From assembly GCF_017573465.1 (NCBI RefSeq), contig NZ_JAGEPF010000045.1, forward strand, positions 1 to 64,000: 64,000 bases of DNA, read 5' to 3'. The translations under genes and the position numbers were made by a program. The stretch comes from Actinomadura violacea (GTDB lineage Bacteria > Actinomycetota > Actinomycetes > Streptosporangiales > Streptosporangiaceae). Under the pieces are notes generated by a model. It was not told the DNA's origin and searched no databases. It saw only the letters and a program-made list of their open reading frames with translations. Below are positions 17,147-25,500 of this stretch, piece after piece; positions within the stretch are counted from its first letter, which is position 1; the number at the start of each line of letters is the position of its first letter.

Positions 17147-18139
17147 CTACGCCAGTGGCAGGAGCGCCAGCGCCTCTTTCGCGTTGTGCTCGGCGATCCC
17201 TTGCATGGACTCCCGGTCAGGAAAGTCCCCGTCGAGGAGACGCAGTGGACCGGCCACCAGCGACAGACGCATCGCGAGCATGTAGAGGTCGAGCCGCTGC
17301 GGATCGAGACCAGGCCGCGCCAGCACGGTATACCGCTCGCCGAAGCGGAGCTGAAGGAAGACGTGCTCCCACTCGACGTCGAAGTACATCAAGCCCTCGA
17401 TGTCGATCAGGACGGGGTGCCCGTCGGCGCCGACGAGGACGTGGTCGGGCCCGAGTTCTCCATGGATCAGTCCGTACTCCGTGCGAGGGCTCACCCGATC
17501 GGCCAGCTCATGCAGACGGTCGCGCAATGCGGCGCCCGCTGCCCCGATGCGCCCGTCGCGCCCCGCTGCCTCCTCAACGTCCCGCAGGGCGCGGTCAAGA
17601 ACCCGGCGCTCGCACGAGGCATCGGACACAGATCCGCCCCGCTTCAGCAGGTCCACCTTGCCGTAGTGCCGGCCCTGGTGTCGGTGCATCACCTCAAGCA
17701 TTTCGGCAAGCTCGCCCAGGGCTTTCGCGGCGCGTGTGGGATCGGTTTCGAAGAGTGCTTCAAGCGTGCCGCCGGAGACGTCCTCGACCACGGCGACGTC
17801 CGCCGGAAAGCGGCGCCGACCATCATCCGCCAGGAGCACCCGCGGAACCCGTGCCCCGAGGCTGTCCAAGGTCCGCTGCGCGGTCAGGAACGGGACCAGC
17901 CCGGAGACGGGCGCGAACGGGTCAGCCGGGTCGGTCTCTGGCGCGCCTGGCCAGAAGTTCTCAGCTTCGGCCCAGCTGTAGACGATCACGCTGGCGGTAC
18001 GCGTTCCATCAAGGCGGACCCGGTACACACCCTTCCTGCTCCCCCCGCGCAACCGGTCCACCGCGACTACGCGGCATCCCGCTCCCAGCGCGTCACGCAC
18101 CAGCCCCGACAGTTCTTCGATGTCCGCGAATTGCCGCAC
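17147..18139 (-). CDS. Phosphotransferase of the APH/kinase-like fold
   Basis: The protein has 330 aa from GTG at 18137-18139. The aminoglycoside-phosphotransferase-like fold is visible: an N-lobe with LRGGSRKGVYRV, a hinge AVVEDVSGGTLEALF, the catalytic loop GLIHGELGPDHVLV and the metal loop VLIDIEGLMYFDVEWE. The usual catalytic HGDLxxxN is HGELGPDH here, so Asp is replaced by Glu and Asn by His. The small-molecule substrate is unknown. It could be a weak or altered kinase rather than a resistance enzyme. It converges on the TetR gene. Confidence 0.8.
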   Translation of the reverse strand: MRQFADIEELSGLVRDALGAGCRVVAVDRLRGGSRKGVYRVRLDGTRTASVIVYSWAEAENFWPGAPETDPADPFAPVSGLVPFLTAQRTLDSLGARVPRVLLADDGRRRFPADVAVVEDVSGGTLEALFETDPTRAAKALGELAEMLEVMHRHQGRHYGKVDLLKRGGSVSDASCERRVLDRALRDVEEAAGRDGRIGAAGAALRDRLHELADRVSPRTEYGLIHGELGPDHVLVGADGHPVLIDIEGLMYFDVEWEHVFLQLRFGERYTVLARPGLDPQRLDLYMLAMRLSLVAGPLRLLDGDFPDRESMQGIAEHNAKEALALLPLA

Positions 18140-18330
18140 CCGCAGAATCTACTCAAGACGACGCCCCGCATGCCGCCGGCTACCTTCCAGCAGCGTCCGA
18201 CTATCGACGAACGGCGCACGCCTGCCTGGTGAACGCCCACAACGCCGAGGACGTCCTTAATGCCGCAAGGAAGTCGAACGGCTCACCTAATGGCCTTAGA
18301 CACTGGCCCCCGGAAGGGGATGACCTTGGC

Positions 18331-19166
18331 GTGAGCCGGGGTGATCTGACCGCCGCGCAGTGGGCGGCCCTGGAGGAGTTGCTGCCGGTCGATAAGAGGC
18401 CGGGACGGCCGCCGAAGTTGACGAAACGGCAGCTCATCGAGGGGATCCGGTAGCAGGCCCGGACCGGTGCGCCGTGGCGGGACTTTGAGCGGTATGGCAG
18501 GTGAAAGACGGTCTACAGGCTGTTTCGACGCCGGCAGCGGGATGGGGCCTGGGCGGGTATCGCGAGAGACCTGCAGGTCCGGGCTGACGCCGAGGGCCTG
18601 ATCACCTGGGGCGTCTCACTCGACTCCACCATCGCCCGCGCGCTCCAGCAGAAGGAACCGCCGGGCGGGGTGTCCTGCGAACCCGCAGATCACGGGCTCG
18701 GGCGGTCGCGCGGCGGGCTGACCACCAAGGTGCACCTGGCCGTCGAGCAGGGCCGAAACCACTCTCGTTCGTAGTCACCGCCGGGCAACGCGGCGATTCG
18801 CCGCAGTTCGAGGCCGCGTTGGGGGCGATCCGGGTGCCCCGGCCCGGCGGAGGCCGCCCGCGCACCCGCCCGGACCGGCTGCGGGCCGACAAGGCCTACT
18901 CCTCCCGCACCAACCGCGCCTACCTGCGGCGCCGCGGCATCAAGTGCACCATCCCGGAGAAGGACCAGGCCGCCCACCGGCTCAAACGGGCTTCGCGGGG
19001 CGGCCGGCCGCCCAAGTTCGACAAGGTCGACTACTGCGAACGCCATGCCGTGGAATGCGCGATCAACCGGCTCAAGCGCAACCGCGCGGTCGCGACCAGG
19101 TACGACAAGCTCGCCGTCCGCTACGAGGCGACGTTGCGCGTCGCCTGCATCAACGAGTGGCCATGA
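18331..19166 (+). pseudogene. Broken IS5-family transposase
   Basis: From GTG at 18331 the frame reads RGDLTAAQWAALEELLP and then RPGRPPKLTKRQLIEGIR, a typical IS5-type N terminus. It is stopped by TAG at 18451, where Trp is expected before the RTGAPWRD motif, and by TGA at 18502, again a Trp position (YGRWKTVY). A one-base loss near 18755 shifts the frame before the VVTAGQRGDSPQF segment. The last part, with RADKAYSSRTNRAYL and AVECAINRLKRNRA (DDE-type Asp and Glu), ends at 19166. The element is inactive. No convincing terminal inverted repeats could be placed. Confidence 0.85.
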
Positions 19167-19291
19167 CCAGTGCTGACCAGCGCCTCTGCTTGACCTCGAC
19201 CACACTTGAGGTCAGACGATCTTTTCGAGAGTAGGTCGCGTCGGGGCGACGCGACCCACAAAAGCGAAGATCAAGAGCGTGGAGGTCAGGG

Positions 19292-20254
19292 ATGTCGGTG
19301 TCGATGGTGGCCGAGTGGATCAGGAAACGTTCTCACCGGGTGGCCGCTCGGGAGCTCGGCGAGTCGCTGGAGGACGTGCGGCCTGTTGCGTCGATGGTGC
19401 GGGGCGCAGAGGTCGTGGCGTTGGGCGCCGCTGCGCGGCAGACCCGGGAATTGTCGGTGGTGGCGCATCGCATCGTGCGGCTCCTGGTCGAGGAGGAGGG
19501 GTTCCGGTCACTTGCCCTGGAGGGCGACGACGCCGCCCGGCTCGGGCTGGACACCTACATCGCCACCGGCCACGGCGACCCGCGTGAGCTGCTGGGCGGA
19601 GCGCGGGCGTTCTGGCAGAGCGAGGAGATCCTTGACCTCATCCACTGGATGAGGTCATACAACCAGCGTCACCCCGACGATCCAGTGCGTTTCGCCCAAG
19701 CTCCGGACCGGCAGGTCAGGCACACCACGCGGTTGGACGGTCTCGCCGGGCTGGAACGCGAGCTCGCCGACGGTGTGGTCTGGTGGCGGGAGCGCTCCGG
19801 CGACAAGGTCGTGTACTGGGGCGGTATGGCGCACACCGCGGTCGGCGACCCCCGCACGGTGTCCCCGTCCTCACCTCCAGAGACGCATCGCAACATGGGC
19901 GGTTACCTGCGCGAACACATGGGGACGCGTTACCGGTCGATCGGCCTGACCCTGGGCCACGGCTCAATCGGGGTGCCCCTCCCCTCGCCGAGCACGCAGT
20001 TCGCCGACTCCGCGCTCAGCGCGGGCGCCGCCGGCCAAGCGGGATACCTCCTGGACCTTCGGGCACCGCAGCCCGAACCCGTCCACCACTGGCTCAACGC
20101 CCCGACCAAGACACGGCTGATCGGCCCGTCCTACGACCCCGCCGATGACGCGGCCTACCACCTGTCGGGCGGATCGCTGGCCGCCTGGTTCGACATCATC
20201 CTCCACACCGAAGAGGTCACGCCCGCCCGACTGCTCGCACCGCTGCCCGGCTAG
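19292..20254 (+). CDS. Erythromycin-esterase-family protein, shortened and lacking key catalytic residues
   Basis: The protein has 320 aa from ATG at 19292 with GGAGGTCAGG before it. Family landmarks are visible: VVALGAAARQTREL (the active-site strand), FRSLALEGDD, FWQSEEILDLIHWMRSYN, and a C-terminal VVWWRERSGDKVVYWGGMAHT block. In Ere proteins the first motif reads LGExxH, with catalytic Glu and His; here it is LGAAARQ, so both are absent. The protein also seems about 80 residues shorter than usual, the gap falling after VRFAQAPD. It is therefore probably not a working esterase. It follows the dead IS5 transposase by 125 bp. Confidence 0.75.
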   Translation: MSVSMVAEWIRKRSHRVAARELGESLEDVRPVASMVRGAEVVALGAAARQTRELSVVAHRIVRLLVEEEGFRSLALEGDDAARLGLDTYIATGHGDPRELLGGARAFWQSEEILDLIHWMRSYNQRHPDDPVRFAQAPDRQVRHTTRLDGLAGLERELADGVVWWRERSGDKVVYWGGMAHTAVGDPRTVSPSSPPETHRNMGGYLREHMGTRYRSIGLTLGHGSIGVPLPSPSTQFADSALSAGAAGQAGYLLDLRAPQPEPVHHWLNAPTKTRLIGPSYDPADDAAYHLSGGSLAAWFDIILHTEEVTPARLLAPLPG

Positions 20255-20388
20255 ATTCCAGAAACAGGCCCTAGTTCACCTCGATGCCCCAGCGTCGACT
20301 GCGCGGACGGCGCGTGGCACATCAGCGGCATCGGCTATGAACCGACTTACGAATACTCGATATCGCTCGATGCGTGTCGCCGCGTCCG

Positions 20389-20411
20389 CCTGAGGTGTGC
20401 ACGGCCTCAGG
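20389..20411. terminator. Short hairpin downstream of the esterase-like gene
   Basis: CCTGAGG and CCTCAGG form a 7-bp stem with a 9-nt loop in the space between the esterase-like gene and the convergent DUF5997 gene. No T-run follows. The rest of 20255-20517 shows no gene. Confidence 0.35.
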
Positions 20412-20517
20412 GCGCTGCGCTGGCTGAGAATCACGTGCGTGCAGAGCGCCTTCACCAACGCGGCCTATACCGCGAGCAGCTGGGCCGCGGCGCGGGCGGC
20501 CGGGGATATCACGTGAG

Positions 20518-20901
20518 TCAGGCCTTAGCGCGCTGCTGCTTGAGGCGGAGTTCCTCCTTGCGGACTTCGGCTTGGACGGCTTGCTCGCGTTCCAGCCAGT
20601 CGGGCCTTTCGGCCTTCAGGTTCTCGATCTCGGCCGTGGTGAGGGGGCCCGTGATGCCGGCGCGGGCCAGACCTGAAACGGAGACGCGGAGCCTGGCGGC
20701 GACGACCTGGCGGGGGTGGGGGCCCTCACGGCGCAGGTTCGCCAGCCACGAGGGCGGGTCGGCTTGGAGCGCGTTCAATTCGTCCCGGGAGACAGGGCCT
20801 TCCTGGAACTCGGCGGGTGCTGCCGACAGCAGGATCCCCAGCTTCTTGGCCGCGGTCGCGGGCTTCATGGTCTGCGGGGTCTTTGCTTTGGACGTGCCCA
20901 T
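20518..20901 (-). CDS. DUF5997 family protein
   Basis: The protein has 127 aa from ATG at 20899-20901. It matches the actinobacterial DUF5997 pattern: QTMKPATAAKKLGILL, AEFQEGPVSRDELNALQ, PPSWLANLRREGPHPRQVVA, the SGLARAG motif, and a C-terminal charged helix (REQAVQAEVRKEE). Function is unknown. It is divergent, with only 55 bp between starts, from a protein made of a LysR-type substrate-binding domain. The two genes are commonly paired in actinobacteria, which suggests a shared role. Confidence 0.85.
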   Translation of the reverse strand: MGTSKAKTPQTMKPATAAKKLGILLSAAPAEFQEGPVSRDELNALQADPPSWLANLRREGPHPRQVVAARLRVSVSGLARAGITGPLTTAEIENLKAERPDWLEREQAVQAEVRKEELRLKQQRAKA

Positions 20902-20956
20902 GACCTCAAGGGTAGCCAGCGGGAGGGAACTGCCTGAACGTGACTAGGCTGGCGGA

Positions 20957-21649
20957 GTGACCGATGGTGAGTTCCGGCTGGCCTACGTGCCAGGGGTGAC
21001 GCCCGGGAAGTGGGCCGGGGTGTGGGCCGAGCGGGTCCGGGAGGTGCCGCTTCGCCTGCTGCAGATGCCGGCGGCCGAGGTCGTCCCCCTGCTGCGGAAC
21101 GGGGGCGTGGACGCGGCGTTCGTACGCCTGCCCGTCGACCGCGAGGCCCTCCATGTGATCCCGCTGTACCTGGAGACGACCGTGGTCGTGGTGCCGAAGG
21201 ATCACGCGGTGGCCGCAGTGGAGGAAGTGGAGCTCGCCGATCTCGCCGACGAGGACGTGTTCGAGCCACTCGATGATGTCTTGACCTGGGACGAGCGCCC
21301 CGGGCAACCTGCGTTCACCCGTCCTGAGAGCACCGCCGCCGCGATCGAGCTGGTGGCATCGGGAACCGGCGTCCTGCTGCTCCCCCAGTCTCTGGCCCGC
21401 CTCCACCACCGCAAAGACCTCACCTACCGAGCCGTGACCGACGCTCCTCAGTCCCAGATCGGCCTCGCCTGGCTTGAGGCCGAGACGACCGACCTCATGG
21501 AGGAACTGATCGGCATCGTCCGCGGCCGCACCCCCAACAGTTCCCGTGGCCGCAACCCCCAGCAACAACAGCCCACCCGTAAGAAGCAGCCACCGCAACA
21601 GCGCTCCGCCTCCAAGCCCCGCAGCCGCCAGAAGCGCCGCCGAAGGTGA
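20957..21649 (+). CDS. LysR substrate-binding domain protein without a DNA-binding domain
   Basis: The protein has 230 aa from GTG at 20957. It starts directly with FRLAYVPGVTPGKWAGVW, the first strand of a LysR-type periplasmic-like binding domain, continues with VVPLLRNGGVDAAFVRLP and VVVVPKDHAVA, and ends in a Gln/Lys/Arg-rich tail. There is no N-terminal helix-turn-helix and no room for one, since the DUF5997 gene starts 55 bp upstream on the other strand. It might sense a small molecule and act with DUF5997. That is inference. Confidence 0.82.
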   Translation: MTDGEFRLAYVPGVTPGKWAGVWAERVREVPLRLLQMPAAEVVPLLRNGGVDAAFVRLPVDREALHVIPLYLETTVVVVPKDHAVAAVEEVELADLADEDVFEPLDDVLTWDERPGQPAFTRPESTAAAIELVASGTGVLLLPQSLARLHHRKDLTYRAVTDAPQSQIGLAWLEAETTDLMEELIGIVRGRTPNSSRGRNPQQQQPTRKKQPPQQRSASKPRSRQKRRRR

Positions 21650-21783
21650 CGAGAACCGGCCTCACCGCCCCTCATATGACGATGGCCTCCGCCAATTGAC
21701 CCTGCGGCGAGCGGACTCACTCGGGTCCCGTCGCGGACTACCGCGCTGGACCGCGCCTTCCCCGTCTGAGCCGACTCGTTGGC

Positions 21784-22075
21784 CGCTGGAAATGGGGCGG
21801 GTGGTCGCCGTTCAATCACGTCCTGGTCGGCTCTTCGCCGAGCCGGAGGCCGATGCCGCCGCGATCCGCAGCTGGCAGGTCCAGTTCATCCCCGGCCACT
21901 CCAGACAAGCGAGTACGCTCTCGCCCTGATCCGGATCCTGTCCCCCGACGACCCCGAGGATGTTCCACTCCGCCGACCCCAGGCCCGCATAACCCGCCGC
22001 GCAGTTCTTGAGCGGCAGGACGCGCCTTCCTACGACGTCATCTGCGCATCATGCCCGGTCGGTCACCCGTTGTAG
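21784..22075 (+). pseudogene. Remnant of a DUF5753 (Scr1-type) helix-turn-helix regulator
   Basis: Around 21810-21900 one frame reads GRLFAEPEADAAAIRSWQVQ then FIPG. After a one-base loss near 21898 the next frame continues LQTSEYALALIRIL, then RRPQARITRRAVLERQ, up to a stop at 22075. Together these are the first half of a DUF5753 effector domain, as found in Scr1-family XRE regulators. The helix-turn-helix and the end of the domain are missing. Confidence 0.6.
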
Positions 22076-22136
22076 TGCCGTCCGCGACTCCAAGGACCCC
22101 GACGGCCCGAAGCTCCTTCTCAACCCCGGCGAGCGC
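22074..22136 (+). pseudogene. Remnant of a DUF397 protein
   Basis: The translated segment AVRDSKDPDGPKLLLNPGE is the highly conserved core of DUF397 proteins, the small partners of Scr1-type regulators. Neither the usual N-terminal W-x-KSS motif nor the EWRAFL end is in frame, so only a fragment survives. From 22137 to 22455 nothing recognisable is seen. Confidence 0.6.
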
Positions 22137-22455
22137 GTGCACTGGCGGCGGGCTTCGTGCTCCGGAATGCCGCCGTCAGTGCAGCGGGATGCCCCGGATC
22201 CCATAACGTCCACGGCCACACAGGTCAGCCGCTGCTACGGGGCGCGTAGGCGAGAACAACACTCTCCTCGTCGGGCTGGTCGATGATGGCTGCGGCCGTG
22301 AGAAGCAGCAACGTGCGTGCGTTGGTCTGGGCGACGGTGCGATTTCGCGGGCGGGCGGCGATACCCCCGGCCCGGTCCGGTGGGTCGACGCGCCGGGGCG
22401 GGGTGCCCAATGCTTTCAGCGCGTTCCGCCCCGACGCGCTGATCCTTACGGCACC

Positions 22456-23406
22456 TCACTTGGATTCGAGTCGTCCCAACGGGTGCGGGGCGCCTGTGAG
22501 TGCCGCTTGCGCCGCGATCCAGGTGGAACTGTCGATGCCGAGGACGTGGCGCAGGTAGGCGAGGGTGACCTGCTGGACGAGGGCGACGCGCTCGGGGTTC
22601 TCGTCGGTGGTCTCGGCGGCGTCGTAGCCGGAGATGCCCCCGAGGAGGTGCTCGCCGCCGAAGATGGTGAGCAGGCTCTTGTCACCAGGGCTGAGGGTGT
22701 AGGGCTCAGTGGTCCATTCCGGTCCAAGGGTGGTCACCGGGAGATGGTCCTTGTCGCCGGAGACCACCAGGGCGGGGGCGGTGAGGTGGGAGAAGTCCAC
22801 CTCCCGCAGCCAGGGGAGGTTCTCGGTGGCGTAGGGGGTCAGGTCGCCGCCGCCCCTCCCGGCCGTGGCCAGCAGGACGCCCGCCGTGACCCGAGGGTCG
22901 GACAGGTCGTCGGCGGCTCCGGTCTGCGGGTCGGTGACGCGCAGGCCCAGCAGCATGGCGGCAGTGTGGCCGCCGAAGGAGTGCCCGGCCGCGGCGATGC
23001 GGCCGTGGTCCAGGCGTCCGGCCAGGCCAGGGACGGCCGTTTCCAGCACGTCGAGGTCGTCGAGGATGCGCTTCATGTCGGCGACGCGGATCCGCCATGT
23101 CCGGGGTTTGCGGGGGTCGTTCGCGGTGAGGGTCAGCCTCCTGGAGTCCAGGTGGGTGGCCTGGACGACCACGAAACCGTGGGCGGCCCAGTAGTCGGTC
23201 AGGGGTGCGTAGCCGTCCAGGTTGGAGCCGAAGCCGTGCGCGAAAACGATGATCGGCAGGTCGTGTCCGGTGACCGGCGCGGACACCCGCACATGCAGGT
23301 CTTCGCCACGTTCGGGGGCCGGCAGCACGATCGGCTTCACCGAGACGATCGGGGCGGCGGCGAGGCCGTCGGTGATTCCGGTCGGCGCGGGAGCGGGAGT
23401 GGTCAT
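22456..23406 (-). CDS. Alpha/beta hydrolase of the cutinase/chlorophyllase-like type
   Basis: The protein has 316 aa from ATG at 23404-23406. Motifs are an oxyanion-hole strand with PIIVFAHGFGSN, the nucleophile elbow AAGHSFGGHTAAMLLG, an Asp region ALVVSGDKDHLP, and a late His in IFGGEHLLGG. The layout fits dienelactone-hydrolase/PET-hydrolase-like carboxylesterases. There is no signal peptide, so it should be cytoplasmic. It is divergent from a MerR regulator whose probable operator sits in its promoter. Confidence 0.85.
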   Translation of the reverse strand: MTTPAPAPTGITDGLAAAPIVSVKPIVLPAPERGEDLHVRVSAPVTGHDLPIIVFAHGFGSNLDGYAPLTDYWAAHGFVVVQATHLDSRRLTLTANDPRKPRTWRIRVADMKRILDDLDVLETAVPGLAGRLDHGRIAAAGHSFGGHTAAMLLGLRVTDPQTGAADDLSDPRVTAGVLLATAGRGGGDLTPYATENLPWLREVDFSHLTAPALVVSGDKDHLPVTTLGPEWTTEPYTLSPGDKSLLTIFGGEHLLGGISGYDAAETTDENPERVALVQQVTLAYLRHVLGIDSSTWIAAQAALTGAPHPLGRLESK

Positions 23407-23510
23407 GGGTGCCTCAATCCTCGGGGAAGTTCGTGCGGTGGGCCGATCCGCGACTGTTCACGGCAGGACCGGGAGGCAGGCGACCGGCCTCTCACCGGGT
23501 ACGCTAAAAC

Positions 23511-23526
23511 CTGACATCCATGTCAG
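23511..23526. promoter_or_regulatory. MerR-type operator within a long-spacer promoter
   Basis: CTGACATCCATGTCAG is a perfect 7-2-7 palindrome between the divergent hydrolase and MerR genes. On the minus strand it sits between TTGCCT and TTAGCG with a 19-bp spacer, the over-long spacing typical of promoters activated by MerR proteins. Confidence 0.65.
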
Positions 23527-23562
23527 AGGCAAGGGTGTGTGCCGCACATCGCAGGGGGACGG

Positions 23563-23991
23563 ATGCGCATCGGGGAACTCGCCGCCAAGACAGGGGTCAG
23601 CGTCCGGTCCCTGCGGTACTACGAGCAGCAGGGGCTCCTCGCCGCCGAGCGCAGCTCCAGCGGTCAGCGCCACTATCCCGACAGTGCGGTCGAGCGGGTC
23701 CGGCTCATCCAGCAGTTGTACGCAGCCGGACTGTCCAGCAAGACCATCGTCGACCTCATCCCCTGCGTCGTCGACGGCCGCGCCACGCCCGAACTGCTCG
23801 CCGGCCTAGCCGCCCAGCGCGACCACATCGACAGGCATATCGCCGACCTGACCGACACCCGCAACCGGCTCGACTCGGTCATCACCGGCGCCGCCACGAA
23901 CATGCTCACCGGAAGGTCCTGCCGACCCGGCGACACCCCGCAGGAGCGGACAGTGGCCGAGCACCCCGCCGCGCGGACCAGGACCTCGTAA
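23563..23991 (+). CDS. MerR family transcriptional regulator
   Basis: The protein has 142 aa from ATG at 23563 behind GCAGGGGG; the frame is open eight codons further but without a better start. The N-terminal winged helix is canonical (MRIGELAAKTGVSVRSLRYYEQQGLL, SGQRHYPDSAVERV), followed by the dimerisation helix (LAAQRDHIDRHIADLTDTRNRLDSVI). It probably activates the divergent hydrolase gene through the 23511-23526 palindrome. The C-terminal tail with one Cys is short, giving no clear hint of the inducer. Confidence 0.9.
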   Translation: MRIGELAAKTGVSVRSLRYYEQQGLLAAERSSSGQRHYPDSAVERVRLIQQLYAAGLSSKTIVDLIPCVVDGRATPELLAGLAAQRDHIDRHIADLTDTRNRLDSVITGAATNMLTGRSCRPGDTPQERTVAEHPAARTRTS

Positions 23992-24259
23992 GAACAGAGC
24001 AGATCACCGGTTCGCAGGGAGCAAGCCGCGTCGCCCGCGGGGCCGTCCCGGGCGCGGCTTCGGCCACGCCGACTCCAGCACCTGATGCATCCTCGGGCGG
24101 CAGATGCCGTCCTCGCGCAACACCGCGCTGATCGACAGCCCATCCCGTCCATCACGGCTGGTGGCCGCCCAGTTCGGCCGGTGGGTCCCATTAGGGCTGA
24201 GCGGGCGACGTCGCCGATCCGGCTGAGGCTGAGGGTGACGTGCTGCCGGGGCGCCATCG

Positions 24260-24442
24260 CTACTTGAGCTCGACGGCCCTCTGCTCGTCCAGGTCCCGGA
24301 CGTGCCGCAGCAGGGCGTGAAACATGCGGGCCTCGGCGCGAAGCGCCTGCTCTGACCTGCCGTTTGGGCGGACCGCGGTGAGGATGCCGAGCCCTGAGCC
24401 GATTCGCTCGATCAGTGAGCTGTCCGGGATCAGGTGTGTCAT
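24260..24442 (-). CDS. Short hypothetical protein, possibly a 3' gene fragment
   Basis: The open frame from ATG at 24440-24442 codes for 60 aa rich in helical segments (SSLIERIGSGLGILTAVRP, QALRAEARMFHALLRHVRDL). The same frame continues upstream for about 25 codons (DILANEAPDPYEVLSRRQHEG) to a TGA without a start, which suggests a truncated longer gene. No family is recognised. Confidence 0.4.
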   Translation of the reverse strand: MTHLIPDSSLIERIGSGLGILTAVRPNGRSEQALRAEARMFHALLRHVRDLDEQRAVELK

Positions 24443-24780
24443 GCCCTCGTGCTGACGGCGGCTCAGGACTTCGTAGGGGTCGGGTGCCTCGTTGGCGAGG
24501 ATGTCGATCTCCCGTCAGCAACCGGTAGCTGTGGTCTGGGAGACGCCGCGTCGCTGGGCAGGCGGTACACGCAGCCGCGCTCGTGAACCATCGCGGCACC
24601 AGAATCACCTGCCGAAACGCTCTCAGCGCCCGAGATCACTTCGGCGTGCCGATCTGACGGCGGCGGACGACCAAGAGCCGGGCGAGGCATTCCACGAAGC
24701 GGCGCGGGAGGTCGAGCGTGGCAGCATGGGTGACCCACATGAAGTCCCTGGTTGCAAGCGACGGTGGAGGGTCCCGGTCC
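24443..24780. other. No gene recognised
   Basis: Apart from the possible upstream codons of the 24260-24442 fragment, this stretch shows no convincing coding frame, repeat or RNA. The last bases hold the GGAGG ribosome site of the next gene. Confidence 0.4.
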
Positions 24781-25470
24781 ATGGCGACGTATGTATTGAT
24801 CCATGCCGCGGCTGTTGATGCGTGGTATTGGGGGCCGCTGGCTGAGGATCTGCGCGCCCGGGGCCACGAGGTGGTCGCACCGGCTCTGCCGTGTGATGAG
24901 GAGTCGGCCGGACTCGCTGAGTACGCGGACGTGGTGGTCGAGGCCATCGGCGACCGGACCGATCTCGTAGTCGTCGCCCACTCGTTCGGCGGCTTCACCG
25001 GCCCACTCGTCTGCGACCGGGTGTCGGCGGACTTGCTGGTCATGCTCCAAGCCCAGGTTCCGGCCCCGGGCGAGTCACCAGGCCAGTGGTGGGACAACAC
25101 CGGTTACGGGGCGGCCCGGCAGGAATCCGACCGCCGCAGGGGCGTCGCGCAGGGCACCGAAGAAGACGCACTCTCCCTCGTCCTGCATGACACCCCGGCC
25201 GCCCTGGCTGCCGAGTTCATGGCGGAGCACCAGCGGAAACAAGCGTCGGCCCCATTCGGACGGCCATGGCCGCTGACCACGTGGCCGCGGGTAGCAACCA
25301 GGTTCTTGATGTCGTCCGACGACCGTTTCTTCCCGGCCGAGTTCATGCGAAGCATGGTCGCCGAGCGGCTCGGTTTCCAGCCGGACGAGATGCCAGGCGA
25401 CCACTGCCCCATGCTCGGCCATCCGAAGGAACTAGCTGACCGTCTGGAGGCGTACCGCGCCGCATTGTGA
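24781..25470 (+). CDS. Alpha/beta hydrolase (small esterase/MenH-like fold)
   Basis: The protein has 229 aa. ATG at 24781 was chosen because it follows GGAGG and begins the usual MATYVLIHAAAVDAWYWGPL oxyanion strand. Catalytic triad candidates are Ser in VVVAHSFGGFTG, Asp in FLMSSDDRFFP, and His in MPGDHCPMLGHP. Proteins of this size and pattern include methylesterase- and hydroxynitrile-lyase-like enzymes. No neighbour points to a substrate. Confidence 0.85.
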   Translation: MATYVLIHAAAVDAWYWGPLAEDLRARGHEVVAPALPCDEESAGLAEYADVVVEAIGDRTDLVVVAHSFGGFTGPLVCDRVSADLLVMLQAQVPAPGESPGQWWDNTGYGAARQESDRRRGVAQGTEEDALSLVLHDTPAALAAEFMAEHQRKQASAPFGRPWPLTTWPRVATRFLMSSDDRFFPAEFMRSMVAERLGFQPDEMPGDHCPMLGHPKELADRLEAYRAAL

Positions 25471-25500
25471 TCGACCTGTCCTCAGTCAGGCACAACCGGC

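Noticed and set aside
18290..19180. Terminal inverted repeats of the IS5 remnant
   Set aside because: Only a weak CACTGG match was found at both sides, too short to define the ends.
24000..24260. Minus-strand open stretch reading like part of a DNA-binding protein
   Set aside because: Segments in different frames look protein-like, but no frame is continuous and no family could be named.
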